The notes beneath the pieces were generated by a model. The model made no database searches. It was not told the origin of the DNA and saw only the letters and a program-made list of their open reading frames with translations. This document shows, piece by piece, positions 16,007-24,427 of a stretch of 64,000 nucleotides of DNA (the first letter of the stretch is position 1; each line of letters begins with the position of its first letter). The DNA comes from an uncultured Eubacteriales bacterium (GTDB lineage Bacteria > Bacillota > Clostridia > Oscillospirales > Acutalibacteraceae). Position numbers and translations under genes: made by a program. The stretch is from NCBI GenBank assembly GCA_934647945.1, contig CAKUFK010000012.1:1-64000 (forward strand). The letters are read 5' to 3'.

Positions 16007-16891
16007 ATGGAATTTCGAGTGCTGCAGTACTTTCTGGCGGTTGCAAGGGAAGAAAGCGTTTCCGGAGCAGCGGCCTTTCTGCACCTGTCCCAGCCGACCT
16101 TGTCCCGCCAGCTCAAGGATTTGGAGGATGAGCTCGGCAAACGGCTGTTCATCCGCGGCAGCCGGAAAATCACCTTGACGGAAGAAGGGATGCTGCTTCG
16201 CAAGCGGGCGGAGGAAATCGTGCAGCTCATGAGAAAAGCGGAAGACGAAATCGCGTTGTCGGATGAAACAGTCGCGGGAAATATTTATATCGGTTCCGGC
16301 GAAACGGATGCCGTCCGCTTTCTTGTGGAGGCGCAAAGCGCTTTGCAGCAGGAATATCCGCAGATTTGTTTCCACATCCAAAGCGGGGATAAAATCACCA
16401 TTTTGGAGTGGCTGGACAGGGGGCTTGTCGACGTCGGCCTCGTATTCGGGCACGTGGATACCGCCAAATATGACGCGCTCGAAGTCCCTTTCAAAGACAC
16501 GTATGGGGTTTTGATGCACCGCGACTCCCCGCTTTCGGAAAAAACATATATCGAACCAGAGGACCTATGGGACAAACCCCTCATCCTATCCCGCCAGGAA
16601 TACAAAGAAAGCCGTTTGCAGGGTTGGCTGAAAAGAGAGAAAGAGCAGCTCAATATCGTCGCCACCTATAATCTCCTGTTCAACGGCTCGCTTATGGTCA
16701 AAGGGGGCGTGGGGTATGCCCTCTGTTTGGATAAGATTATCCATACTTCCGACGACAGCGAGCTGTGTTTCCGGCCTTTGTTTCCAAAGGTTGAGCATGG
16801 GATGCACATCATCTGGAAAAAATACCAGGTGCATTCCAAGGCTACCCAAAGGTTCCTGCAGAAGCTGCAGGAGGCGAAGACGGCGTTTTAA
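16007..16891 (+). CDS. LysR-family transcriptional regulator
   Basis: A 294-residue regulator. The N-terminal winged helix-turn-helix is clear (FRVLQYFLAVAREESVSGAA, LHLSQPTLSRQLKDLEDELG, KRLFIRGSRKITLTEEG), followed by a periplasmic-binding-like sensor domain from about residue 90. ATG 16007 is chosen because GGAAGGAG lies nine bases upstream; an ATG at 15998 touches the binding site. It is transcribed divergently from the DUF3737 operon, which it most likely controls in response to an unknown small effector. Confidence 0.9.
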   Translation: MEFRVLQYFLAVAREESVSGAAAFLHLSQPTLSRQLKDLEDELGKRLFIRGSRKITLTEEGMLLRKRAEEIVQLMRKAEDEIALSDETVAGNIYIGSGETDAVRFLVEAQSALQQEYPQICFHIQSGDKITILEWLDRGLVDVGLVFGHVDTAKYDALEVPFKDTYGVLMHRDSPLSEKTYIEPEDLWDKPLILSRQEYKESRLQGWLKREKEQLNIVATYNLLFNGSLMVKGGVGYALCLDKIIHTSDDSELCFRPLFPKVEHGMHIIWKKYQVHSKATQRFLQKLQEAKTAF

Positions 16892-16941
16892 AAATAGGGC
16901 AAAGCCGCCCCCTTCCCGGTTCGCTCGTCATCCGGATGGAC

Positions 16942-16970
16942 TTGCGCGTACTCCTGTCCTATGCTATACT
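16942..16970 (+). promoter_or_regulatory. Promoter for yebC
   Basis: TTGCGC (16942-16947) and TATACT (16965-16970), 17 bases apart, about 64 bases ahead of the start codon. Confidence 0.5.
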
Positions 16971-17033
16971 AAAGTATGTATGAGATTCGGCGGCAACCGC
17001 CGCCTCATTTTCAAAAGACGAAGGAGCCTGTTT

Positions 17034-17774
17034 ATGTCCGGACATTCCAAATGGAACAATATCAAGCGCAAAAAGGAAAAAACCGACAGCCAAAAGGCCA
17101 AAATCTTTACCAAGATGGGCCGGGAGATCGCGGTAGCGGTCAAGGAGGGCGGCGGCCCTGATCCCGCCTCGAACTCCAAGCTCAAGGACGCCATCGCCAA
17201 AGCCAAGGCCAATAATGTCCCGAACGACAACATCGACCGGATCATCAAAAAAGCCGCTGGAGAGGGCTCCGGCGACAAGTATGAGGCTCTGCAATACGAG
17301 GGGTACGGCCCGAACGGCATCGCCGTCATCGTCGAAACACTGACCGACAACCGGAACCGCACGGCGGGGGATCTGCGCCATTATTTCGACAAATTCGGCG
17401 GTAACCTTGGTCAGACCGGCTGCGTCGGCTTCCTGTTCAACCGCAAGGGCGTGATCGCCATCGAGGCGGAGGGGCTCGACGAGGACAAGGTGATGGAGGA
17501 CGCACTGGAAGCCGGGGCGGCGGATTTTTCCACCGACGGCGATGTGTTCGAAATCGCCACCGAGCCCGACGATTTTTCCGCCGTGCGGGAGGATCTAGAG
17601 GCGAAGGGGTACTCCTTCGTCTCGGCGGAGATCGAAATGGTGCCGGACGTCTACACGGCGATTGAGGATCCGGCCCTCGCGCTCAAAATGGAGAAGCTGC
17701 TCGACGCCCTGGAGGACAACGACGATGTCCAGGCGGTCTGGCACAACTGGGACCGGCCGGACGAAGACGAATAA
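17034..17774 (+). CDS. yebC: YebC/PmpR family DNA-binding protein
   Basis: A 246-residue protein with the invariant opening MSGHSKWNNIKRKKEKTDSQ and the three-domain YebC pattern, with YEGYGPNGIAVIVETLTDN and NLGQTGCVGFLF. The family acts in transcription control in some bacteria, and recent work links members to relief of ribosome stalling at proline runs. AAGGAG sits seven bases before ATG 17034. A short hairpin (AAACGGCC..GGCCGTTT, 17773-17794) directly follows the stop. Confidence 0.93.
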   Translation: MSGHSKWNNIKRKKEKTDSQKAKIFTKMGREIAVAVKEGGGPDPASNSKLKDAIAKAKANNVPNDNIDRIIKKAAGEGSGDKYEALQYEGYGPNGIAVIVETLTDNRNRTAGDLRHYFDKFGGNLGQTGCVGFLFNRKGVIAIEAEGLDEDKVMEDALEAGAADFSTDGDVFEIATEPDDFSAVREDLEAKGYSFVSAEIEMVPDVYTAIEDPALALKMEKLLDALEDNDDVQAVWHNWDRPDEDE

Positions 17775-17807
17775 ACGGCCGGGAGGGGCCGTTTGAAAGA
17801 ACGGCGG

Positions 17808-18524
17808 ATGTATATGCGGCCAAAAGGACGGGGTTTCCGGGTTCTCTGGATCCTGCTGGCCATGACGGCGATGCCGCTATTGGCCGCGGCGTGGGTGGCA
17901 TGGGGCCCGGGACCGGCAGGGGATCCGGGCAGTGCCGCTTTTATCGGCGGGAGCAGGTATTGGCGCTTGCTTATGGCGGATCCGGCCTATCAGCGGCTGC
18001 TGGCCCTTTCCGCCCTGCGCGTATCGGTCGCGGCAGCCGGGTTTCCGCTCGCGTTCGGGCTCCGGCGCGGGCTCCGCGCCGCTTCGCCCCGGCTGCGCTG
18101 GGGTCTGCCCGTCGGTCTCATGGTGCTGGGGGCGGCTTTGTCCGTGTGGATGGCGGCGGCCGTCCGATCGGCCGGGGTGGCGGCGTCCGCTCAAGCCCTC
18201 TGGGGGGCGGCGGCCGGCGGCCTGCTGCTGGTGCTCGGCGTGTCGGCCCTGATCCTGACGATGTCCGAATCCCGCCCCCTCCAGCGCCCGCGCCTAGGCA
18301 CGGGGCTGGTGATTTTGGCCGCGCTCGCCGCCACGCTGCTGGCATTTTGGGCCGGCGAGGGATGGATGCCGGGTCATCGTTCGATCGAGCCGCTGGCTTC
18401 GGCCGTAACGGTGGGCGTGGAAATCTGTATCCGCCTGATGCTCCTGCTCCTGTTCTGGGTGCTGCTCACGCCGGCCCGCCCGCCGGAGGCAGAAGACGGC
18501 GGCTGGCCCTTTCCGCCCCGGTGA
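17808..18524 (+). CDS. Uncharacterised multi-pass membrane protein
   Basis: About 238 residues with six or so hydrophobic segments (VLWILLAMTAMPLLAAAWVA, LMVLGAALSVWMAAAV, AAGGLLLVLGVSALIL, LGTGLVILAALAATLLAFWA, ICIRLMLLLLFWVLL) and basic loops, ending in a short Pro-rich tail. I do not recognise a family. The start is uncertain: ATG 17808, ATG 17814 and TTG 17793 are in frame and the best purine-rich stretch is part of the hairpin after yebC. Very high GC content makes a chance reading possible, but the regular membrane helices support a real gene. A terminator follows. Confidence 0.55.
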   Translation: MYMRPKGRGFRVLWILLAMTAMPLLAAAWVAWGPGPAGDPGSAAFIGGSRYWRLLMADPAYQRLLALSALRVSVAAAGFPLAFGLRRGLRAASPRLRWGLPVGLMVLGAALSVWMAAAVRSAGVAASAQALWGAAAGGLLLVLGVSALILTMSESRPLQRPRLGTGLVILAALAATLLAFWAGEGWMPGHRSIEPLASAVTVGVEICIRLMLLLLFWVLLTPARPPEAEDGGWPFPPR

Positions 18525-18591
18525 TGGAGATGGAATCCCGGGTGGGATAAGCCCTTTCCCGGGCCTGTACCGGAAATATCGTTTGCACAAA

Positions 18592-18624
18592 CGCCATGGG
18601 ATGAGCGTCGTCCCATGGCGTTTT
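18592..18624 (+). terminator. Terminator after the membrane protein gene
   Basis: CGCCATGGGA and TCCCATGGCG form a perfect 10-bp stem followed by TTTT. Confidence 0.7.
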
Positions 18625-18656
18625 GCCATATGAAACGGGCGTCGCGCAGAAAAGAC

Positions 18657-18687
18657 TTGCTTGTGACGCAGCGTCATGGGGTATCCT
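18657..18687 (+). promoter_or_regulatory. MerR-type promoter with central dyad
   Basis: TTGCTT (18657-18662) and TATCCT (18682-18687) are 19 bases apart, the stretched spacing that MerR activators correct. A near-centred palindrome TGACGC-A-GCGTCA (18664-18676) fills the spacer. It lies 20 bases ahead of the merR gene itself, so the operon is probably self-activated. Confidence 0.6.
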
Positions 18688-18707
18688 ATACGACAGAGGT
18701 GTTGAAC

Positions 18708-19508
18708 ATGCCGAACAGCCGCGCCATACCGCAGGGATATATGACCGTGGGCCAGGCCGCCAAAAAGATGGGCGTCACCGTCCGCACCCTGCAATATTAC
18801 GACCGGGAAGGCCTTCTGCCGCCGTCGGGGGAAAGCGAGGGCGGCAGAAGACTCTATACCGACAAGGATTTGATCAAGCTCCATCAGATCCTGTCCATGA
18901 AGCATCTCGGTTTTTCCCTGGACGACATCAAAAACCGCCTGGTTTCGCTGGATACCCCCGCCGACGTCGCCAAGGCGCTGACGGAACAGGCCGCCTCGAT
19001 CCGCCAAAAAATGGAGGCGCTGGCGGAATCCCTGGCTGCTCTCGAAGCGCTGAAGGCCGAAGTGCTGCAGATGCAGACGGTGGACTTCAAGAAATACGCC
19101 GATATCATCATCAACCTGCAAATGAAAAACGAATATTACTGGCTGATCAAGTATTTCGACGAAACCACCCTCGACCATATCCGGAGCCGCTTTGACAAGG
19201 ACAGCGGACTGGCCATGATGGCGACCTTCACCAGCCTGTGCGACGAGGCGATCCGCCTCTGGCAGGAGGGAGTCCCGCCGGTAAGCGAAAGGGCCCAGGG
19301 GCTGGCCCGGGCGTTTTGGGAGATGGTGACGGACTTTACAGGAGGGGATATGGGGCTGCTGGCAAACTTGATGGAGATCGGGAAATTCGACGGGATGGAC
19401 AACGAATGGAAACAAAAGCAGGAGCTGGCCAACGCATATATCGAATCCGCCCTGGACGTGTATTTCACAAGGCTGGGAATCGATCCAATGCGGGAGGGGA
19501 CGACATGA
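18708..19508 (+). CDS. MerR-family regulator with TipAS-like ligand domain
   Basis: A 266-residue protein. Residues ~12-80 form the MerR winged helix (YMTVGQAAKKMGVTVRTLQYYDREGLLPP, RRLYTDKDL), a coiled-coil dimer helix follows, and the C-terminal ~150 residues resemble the helical TipAS drug-binding domain (CDEAIRLWQEGVPPVSERAQ, FTGGDMGLLANLM). Such regulators usually sense antibiotics and switch on exporters. ATG 18708 has GAGGTG ahead; longer upstream readings lie inside the promoter. The stop overlaps the ABC ATPase start. Confidence 0.88.
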   Translation: MPNSRAIPQGYMTVGQAAKKMGVTVRTLQYYDREGLLPPSGESEGGRRLYTDKDLIKLHQILSMKHLGFSLDDIKNRLVSLDTPADVAKALTEQAASIRQKMEALAESLAALEALKAEVLQMQTVDFKKYADIIINLQMKNEYYWLIKYFDETTLDHIRSRFDKDSGLAMMATFTSLCDEAIRLWQEGVPPVSERAQGLARAFWEMVTDFTGGDMGLLANLMEIGKFDGMDNEWKQKQELANAYIESALDVYFTRLGIDPMREGTT

Positions 19509-20320
19509 ACGCCGCTATACAGATCAGCCGGCTGGAAAAATCCTACGGGGGCCGGCCTGTGCTCAGGGGACTGACCTTCCATGTGAAGCGGGGAGAAATC
19601 TTCGCCTTGCTCGGCGTCAACGGTGCAGGAAAAACCACGGCCCTCGAATGTATCGAGGGCCTGCGCCGCCCAGACGCCGGCGACATCACGGTGGATGGGC
19701 GGATGGGGATCCAGCTGCAGTCGGCCTCTCTTCCCGCCCATATCCGGCCGATGGAGGCCGTGCGGCTGTTCGCCGAATGGAACAAGGCCGCGGCCGACCC
19801 GTCCATGCTGAAGTCGCTCGGGATTCCCGGGCTGAATAAAAAACCGTATGCCGCGCTGTCGACGGGACAGAAACGGCGTCTGCACCTGGCTCTTTCCCTG
19901 ATCGGCGATCCGGACGTCGTGTTCCTCGATGAACCGACCGCCGGTCTGGATGTGGAGGGACGGCTTTCGCTTCATGACCAGATCCGTGAACTGAAAGCGC
20001 GGGGGAAGACGATCGTGCTGGCCAGCCACGACATGGCGGAGGTTGAAACCCTGTGCGACCGCCTGGCGATCCTGCACGACGGCGCCGTCGCCTTTATCGG
20101 CACCGTGCCGGAGCTGGCCAAGAAGGCCGGCGCGCGCCACACGATCCGCATCCGGACGGACCTTGGTGAGGAAATCCACCAGTCCGGCGATATCGGGGTG
20201 GACCTGCTGGCTCTGCTCGAGGATCTCAAACGCCGGGGCACCGCCGTGCGGGATATCCAAATCGACAGAGGGACGCTGGAACGGTACTTTATCGACATGA
20301 CAAGGGGGGACGGCCGATGA
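19505..20320 (+). CDS. ABC exporter ATP-binding protein
   Basis: A 271-residue ATPase with Walker A GVNGAGKTT, Q-loop QLQSAS, signature LSTGQKRRLHLAL, Walker B DVVFLDEPTAGLD and switch ASHD. The last ~70 residues resemble the tail of drug-exporter ATPases of the DrrA/YadG type. The start overlaps the merR stop and the end overlaps the permease start (ATGA), so the three genes form one coupled operon, most likely for drug efflux. Confidence 0.92.
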   Translation: MNAAIQISRLEKSYGGRPVLRGLTFHVKRGEIFALLGVNGAGKTTALECIEGLRRPDAGDITVDGRMGIQLQSASLPAHIRPMEAVRLFAEWNKAAADPSMLKSLGIPGLNKKPYAALSTGQKRRLHLALSLIGDPDVVFLDEPTAGLDVEGRLSLHDQIRELKARGKTIVLASHDMAEVETLCDRLAILHDGAVAFIGTVPELAKKAGARHTIRIRTDLGEEIHQSGDIGVDLLALLEDLKRRGTAVRDIQIDRGTLERYFIDMTRGDGR

Positions 20321-21033
20321 AGGCGTTTTTATACGGCGTGGCCCTGCAATGGAAACTGGACATCCGGAGCAAAACGCTGCTCATTACCTGTTACATAGTC
20401 CCTCTGCTGTTCTTCGCGGTTATGGGCGGGATCTTCACCTCCATCAACCCGGAGGCCAAATCCACCCTGATCCAGTCCATGACGGTGATGGGGGTGTCTA
20501 TGGGGGCGCTCATTGGGCTGCCGCCCTCCCTGGCCGAGATCTATGGCAGCGATATCAAGAAGGTTTACAAGGCCAACGGCGTGCCGCTGTATCTCGGCCT
20601 GGTCACGACGGTTTTATCCGCGTTCCTCCACCTGCTGCTGATGAGCGCGATCCTGTACGCCGCCGCCCTCCTCGCTTTTGACGCGGCGCCCCCAGCCAAT
20701 CCCGTCTCGTACTTCGGCGCGCTCGCGGTGTTTGCCGCGGCGTCGCTCGGCATAGGAAGCGTGCTGGGCCTATCGGTCAAAAACCAGGCGAAGCTCACCA
20801 TGCTGGAACAGCTCGTGTTCCTGCCGTCCATCCTGCTGTCGGGGATCCTCTTCCCCGCCGGTTTGCTCCCGCGGGCTTTTGAGACGATAGGGTGGCTTTT
20901 CCCGGCCTCCTGGGGCTACCGCTGGATGACGTGCGAGGGCCCGCTCCTCGGCAATGGTTGGCCCTTGGCGGTCATGGCGGCGGCAGCGGCCGTCCTGTGC
21001 GGCCTCAGGCTGAAAAGGCTGGAATCGGAATGA
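20317..21033 (+). CDS. ABC-2 type permease
   Basis: A 238-residue membrane protein with six predicted helices, beginning with a soluble turn (QWKLDIRSKTLLITCYIVP) and ending with a helix and short basic tail. The pattern (LIGLPPSLAEIYGSDIKKVY, QLVFLPSILLSGILFPAGLLP) is that of ABC-2 drug-exporter permeases. It should pair with the ATPase upstream. Two hairpins close the operon. Confidence 0.88.
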   Translation: MKAFLYGVALQWKLDIRSKTLLITCYIVPLLFFAVMGGIFTSINPEAKSTLIQSMTVMGVSMGALIGLPPSLAEIYGSDIKKVYKANGVPLYLGLVTTVLSAFLHLLLMSAILYAAALLAFDAAPPANPVSYFGALAVFAAASLGIGSVLGLSVKNQAKLTMLEQLVFLPSILLSGILFPAGLLPRAFETIGWLFPASWGYRWMTCEGPLLGNGWPLAVMAAAAAVLCGLRLKRLESE

Positions 21034-21150
21034 TTCTCGTCCAAAATTCCTACCTTATGAAACGGCGGAGGCTGTCGATACAGTTCGGAGGGAGAGAGGG
21101 TGCGGAAGGGATCCCCTCCTCCTGCGGCAATCGGCCGCCCGCAGGCGCCA

Positions 21151-21183
21151 AAAGTGGGAAGAATCGAACGATTCCCCCACTTT
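21151..21183 (+). terminator. Hairpin after the ABC exporter operon
   Basis: AAAGTGGG(AA)GAATCG pairs with CGATTC(C)CCCACTTT around two A, with small mismatches; T residues follow. Confidence 0.6.
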
Positions 21184-21243
21184 CGTTCCGTTTATCGGTA
21201 ATGATCGGCGTTAGATGGGCCTTCCCGGCTCCGACAAGCCGAG

Positions 21244-21280
21244 GGGACCGGCGTGGCTACACCACGCCGGTCCCGTTTTT
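21244..21280 (+). terminator. Terminator between convergent genes
   Basis: GGGACCGGCGTGG and CCACGCCGGTCCC form a perfect 13-bp stem, followed on the plus strand by GTTTTT. It may also stop the convergent acetyltransferase gene. Confidence 0.75.
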
Positions 21281-21298
21281 GTGAAGCGGTCGGCCGCC

Positions 21299-21601
21299 TC
21301 AATGGGTATTGCGCTGCATCGGCGCCGGCTCGGCCATCCGGTCGGCATATTCCGGATGCCGCTCCATCCAGGCAGCGGCATAGGGACAGCTGGCCAGGGC
21401 CTTGAGCCCGCGCTGGCGGAGAATGCCCACAACCGTCTCCATCATCTGCCCGGCAATACCCTGCCCACGCAGGGACTCATCCACATAGGTGTGATCGATG
21501 TCGACCACACCCTCGCCGGCCGGGGGAAAGGTGGTTTCCGCAAGCAGGGCGCCGTCCACGTCCTCGGCGTACAGCCGGTTTTCCTCGATTTTCCAAGTCA
21601 T
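21299..21601 (-). CDS. Small GNAT-family (YjdJ-like) acetyltransferase
   Basis: A 100-residue short GNAT protein. The acetyl-CoA loop is seen in VDESLRGQGIAGQMMETVVG and the last strand in ALASCPYAAAWMERHPEY, typical of the mini-GNAT group (YjdJ, human NATD1-like). Their substrates are mostly unknown. The C-terminal ten residues after ADRMAEPAP are not conserved. Confidence 0.85.
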   Translation of the reverse strand: MTWKIEENRLYAEDVDGALLAETTFPPAGEGVVDIDHTYVDESLRGQGIAGQMMETVVGILRQRGLKALASCPYAAAWMERHPEYADRMAEPAPMQRNTH

Positions 21602-21712
21602 ACGATACCTCCTTTAACAGCAGTCTGCAACATGAGCATACCGCATTCGGAGAAGAAGTGCAAGGGAAACTTGCCGGAAAAACATGCCCGGAGGAGAAAA
21701 CGGGACGAAATC

Positions 21713-21741
21713 TTGCCCAAAAGCCGGATACATGCTACAAT
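21713..21741 (+). promoter_or_regulatory. Promoter for the cysteine synthase-like gene
   Basis: TTGCCC (21713-21718) and TACAAT (21736-21741), 17 bases apart, with the start codon about 60 bases on. Confidence 0.5.
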
Positions 21742-21803
21742 ATATAGACCGTGTTTCACAGAATAGCGCGTTCACACCGATCTACTGGAAAGAAGGACAA
21801 GCC

Positions 21804-22736
21804 ATGCCGCCGATCCCCCGCTCCCTGACCGAACTCATCGGAAATACTCCCCTGCTCGAGCCGGCCCGCTACATGCAAAGGGAAGGATGCGTGGCGCGGC
21901 TGCTTTTGAAATTGGAGGGGTTCAACCCCCTGCGCTCGTCCAAAGACCGGGTCGCGCTGGCGATGGTGGAGGACGCGGAACGCCAGGGGCTGCTCGCTCC
22001 CGGCGGTACAATTATCGAACCGACCAGCGGCAGCGCGGGGATCGGGCTCGCCTTCGTGGGGATCGCGAAAGGCTATCGGGTCATTCTGACCATGCCGGAC
22101 AATGTCAACCTCGAACGGCGCAACCTGCTGCGCGCCCTGGGTGCGGAGCTGGAGCTGACCCCGGCGAGGCTTGGCATGCGGGGCGCTATCGACAAGGCGG
22201 ATGCCCTGGCGAAAGAGCTGCCCGGCGCCTATCTGCCCGAGCAGTTCAGCAATCCGGCCAATCCCGAGGCTCACCGGCGCACGACCGCCCGGGAGATTCT
22301 GCGGGATACCGGCGGGGTGGTGGATATCTTTGTGGCCGGCGTCGGCACGGGCGGTACCCTGACCGGGGTGGGCGAGGTCCTGAAGGCCCACAATCCCGCT
22401 GTCCGGATCGTGGCGGTGGAACCGGCGGACTCCCCTGTCCTCTCGGGCGGGAAATCGGGGCCCCACGGCCTGGCGGGGCTCGGCGCGGGTTTCCGCCCGC
22501 CCATCCTCAACACCGACGTGTATGACGAGGTGGTTCCCGTGCGCAACGACGAGGCCTATGGAGCCTGCCGGAAAATCGCGAAGGATGAGGCACTGCTGCT
22601 GGGCATGTCCTCGGGCGCGGCACTTTTTGCCGCGACGGCGCTCGCCCGCCGGGCCGAAAACCGGGGGAAGGCCATCGTCGCCGTGATGCCGGATACCGGC
22701 GAACGCTACCTTTCCACCAATCTCTTTTGGGACTGA
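21804..22736 (+). CDS. Cysteine synthase-like PLP enzyme with altered substrate loop
   Basis: A 310-residue fold-type II PLP enzyme of the CysK/CBS family. The PLP lysine is in NPLRSSKDR (residue ~48), the phosphate loop is GVGTGGTLTG, and MPDTGERYLST closes the protein. The loop that holds the amino-acid carboxylate, normally TSGNTG, reads TSGSAG here, changing the Asn and Thr. O-acetylserine sulfhydrylase activity is the default guess, but a related beta-replacement is possible. ATG 21804 follows AAGGA. The methyltransferase gene follows after 17 bases. Confidence 0.82.
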   Translation: MPPIPRSLTELIGNTPLLEPARYMQREGCVARLLLKLEGFNPLRSSKDRVALAMVEDAERQGLLAPGGTIIEPTSGSAGIGLAFVGIAKGYRVILTMPDNVNLERRNLLRALGAELELTPARLGMRGAIDKADALAKELPGAYLPEQFSNPANPEAHRRTTAREILRDTGGVVDIFVAGVGTGGTLTGVGEVLKAHNPAVRIVAVEPADSPVLSGGKSGPHGLAGLGAGFRPPILNTDVYDEVVPVRNDEAYGACRKIAKDEALLLGMSSGAALFAATALARRAENRGKAIVAVMPDTGERYLSTNLFWD

Positions 22737-22753
22737 CCGGCAGGAGGGGCCAT

Positions 22754-23494
22754 ATGCGGGAACAAAACATCTACGACGACCCGTCTTTTTTCGACGGATA
22801 TCAGAAGCTGCGGCAGAATCCGTCCGCTGCGAACGACCTCGTGGAAAAGCCGGCGCTGTTTTCCCTGCTTCCGGATGTGGCGGGCAAAGCCGTCGTCGAC
22901 CTGGGATGCGGATATGGGGAAAATTGCAGGGAATTTTCCCGCCGTGGGGCGGCGCACGTGGTGGGGATCGATATTTCGGAGAAAATGCTGGCGGTCGCCG
23001 CCGGGGAGAATCAACTCGCCAACGTCCGTTTTCTGCGCATGAGCATGAACGATCTGACGCCGCTGGAGGGCCCGTTCGATCTGGTGGTCAGCTCCCTGGC
23101 CGTCCATTACATCGAGGATTTCGACACCCTGTTGCGGCAAATTCACCGTCTTCTCACCCCGGGGGGGACCTTCGTTTTCTCGCAGGAGCACCCGTTCACC
23201 ACCGCGCTCATGCGGGAGCCGCGCTGGACGAGGGACGGCGAGGGGCGGATCCTTCACTACAACCTGACCGATTACAGCCGGCCCGGCGAAAGGACGACCA
23301 ATTGGATTGTCGAGGGAGTCGTGAAATACCACCGCCCGTTTTCGGCGATTTTCAGTTCCCTCGCCCGGGCCGGATTTATGCTGGAGCAGGTACTCGAGCC
23401 GGTTCCGGACGAGGCGGTGATGGACGCCTGGCCGGCGTATCGGAAAAACATCCACAAACCGGATTTTCTCCTGGTCAGGGCCGCAAGGATATAA
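22754..23494 (+). CDS. Class I SAM-dependent methyltransferase
   Basis: A 246-residue methyltransferase. Motif I is VVDLGCGYGENCREFSRRGA, followed by acidic GIDISEKML, motif IV LVVSSLAVHYIED and the post-motif LLTPGGTFVFSQEHPF. This resembles the UbiE/Tam-like group that acts on small molecules; the substrate is unknown. CAGGAGGGG is well placed before ATG 22754. It is likely co-transcribed with the cysteine synthase-like gene. Confidence 0.87.
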   Translation: MREQNIYDDPSFFDGYQKLRQNPSAANDLVEKPALFSLLPDVAGKAVVDLGCGYGENCREFSRRGAAHVVGIDISEKMLAVAAGENQLANVRFLRMSMNDLTPLEGPFDLVVSSLAVHYIEDFDTLLRQIHRLLTPGGTFVFSQEHPFTTALMREPRWTRDGEGRILHYNLTDYSRPGERTTNWIVEGVVKYHRPFSAIFSSLARAGFMLEQVLEPVPDEAVMDAWPAYRKNIHKPDFLLVRAARI

Positions 23495-23534
23495 CACAGG
23501 GCCATGCCGCTATCTGCGGCGGCCCATAAAAATA

Positions 23535-23566
23535 GAGGGGGCTTCCGATGGAAAGCCCCCTCTTTA
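23535..23566 (+). terminator. Terminator between convergent genes
   Basis: GAGGGGGCTTcC and GgAAGCCCCCTC pair around a short loop, followed by TTT. Genes on both strands end here. Confidence 0.7.
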
Positions 23567-23587
23567 ACCCGGAACATCCCGGCGGGA

Positions 23588-24157
23588 TCAGTCCCGTATC
23601 TTTTTCCGTTTGCCGGCCGCGCCGGCCAACTGTGCCGCGGTCATCCCCCCGGCCTTGGCGGAGCCGCCGTCTTCGTCCTTGAACAAGGGGCCGCCAGAGA
23701 GGTCAAAATGCGATTCCGCCGCAGGTTCTTCCTTGGCCATCGACCGCTCGAGAAGCCAGACGACCAGCATCAGAATTGGAACGAATACAGGCGACATGTG
23801 CCGCCATATCATCCGGGCGGTGGTGACGCCGGTGTCCTTGCCGTCTGACCCGATATGCACCGGGAAGGCGTCGCGGATCGAAAAGGCATAGATAAAAAAG
23901 ATGATTCCGGCCACGGCACAGAGAATCAGCCCGATATAGCCGCGTTTCGGGAAAACCTCAAACAGCACGGCCCCTCCAAGCAGCAGCACGGCCGCCACGA
24001 TGAGAGGGACGATGGACAGCACCTTGTCATATGCTTCCCCCTCGATGGCGTTTGCATTGTTTATTTGTATGCTGACAATCGTCATGATCTGTACAGCGCA
24101 CACCAGCACCAGCACGATCCATAACAGGATCCGGCAAAACGTGGTCGTATTATGCAT
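23588..24157 (-). CDS. Uncharacterised four-helix membrane protein
   Basis: A 189-residue protein with helices at about residues 8-30 (ILLWIVLVLVCAVQIMTIVS), 48-68, 74-92 and 115-137 (SPVFVPILMLVVWLLERSM), then a 50-residue hydrophilic tail ending in KRKKIRD. No family is recognised. Its own promoter lies at 24232-24259, so it is a single-gene unit. Confidence 0.7.
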   Translation of the reverse strand: MHNTTTFCRILLWIVLVLVCAVQIMTIVSIQINNANAIEGEAYDKVLSIVPLIVAAVLLLGGAVLFEVFPKRGYIGLILCAVAGIIFFIYAFSIRDAFPVHIGSDGKDTGVTTARMIWRHMSPVFVPILMLVVWLLERSMAKEEPAAESHFDLSGGPLFKDEDGGSAKAGGMTAAQLAGAAGKRKKIRD

Positions 24158-24231
24158 GGAAAAACAGCCTCCTAGATGGATAAAGTCCCATTTTGAGTCC
24201 GGCGGTCCGGCCCCGGCAGGGATATATATCT

Positions 24232-24259
24232 ATCATATCACATTTTCGGCCCATTTCAA
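24232..24259 (-). promoter_or_regulatory. Promoter for the four-helix membrane protein
   Basis: On the minus strand TTGAAA (24259-24254) and TATGAT (24237-24232), 16 bases apart. Confidence 0.5.
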
Positions 24260-24295
24260 TGGGATTCTTTTGTGAGAAATTCTTGGGAAAACCCC

Positions 24296-24324
24296 TTGCA
24301 TTCTTTTGACAATCGTGGTATACT
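24296..24324 (+). promoter_or_regulatory. Promoter for the rimP-nusA-infB operon
   Basis: TTGCAT (24296-24301) and TATACT (24319-24324) are 17 bases apart. A TTGACA inside the spacer is wrongly spaced for this -10. The leader to rimP is about 97 bases. Confidence 0.55.
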
Positions 24325-24427
24325 ATGGAATAGTGTATAAGAGTGGTATGGAAAGAGTGGGGCGACCCGCTCTTTTATCTTTGTTTGGATGCTTTCATCA
24401 TGGATGTCAGGAAAGGAACGTACCGAT

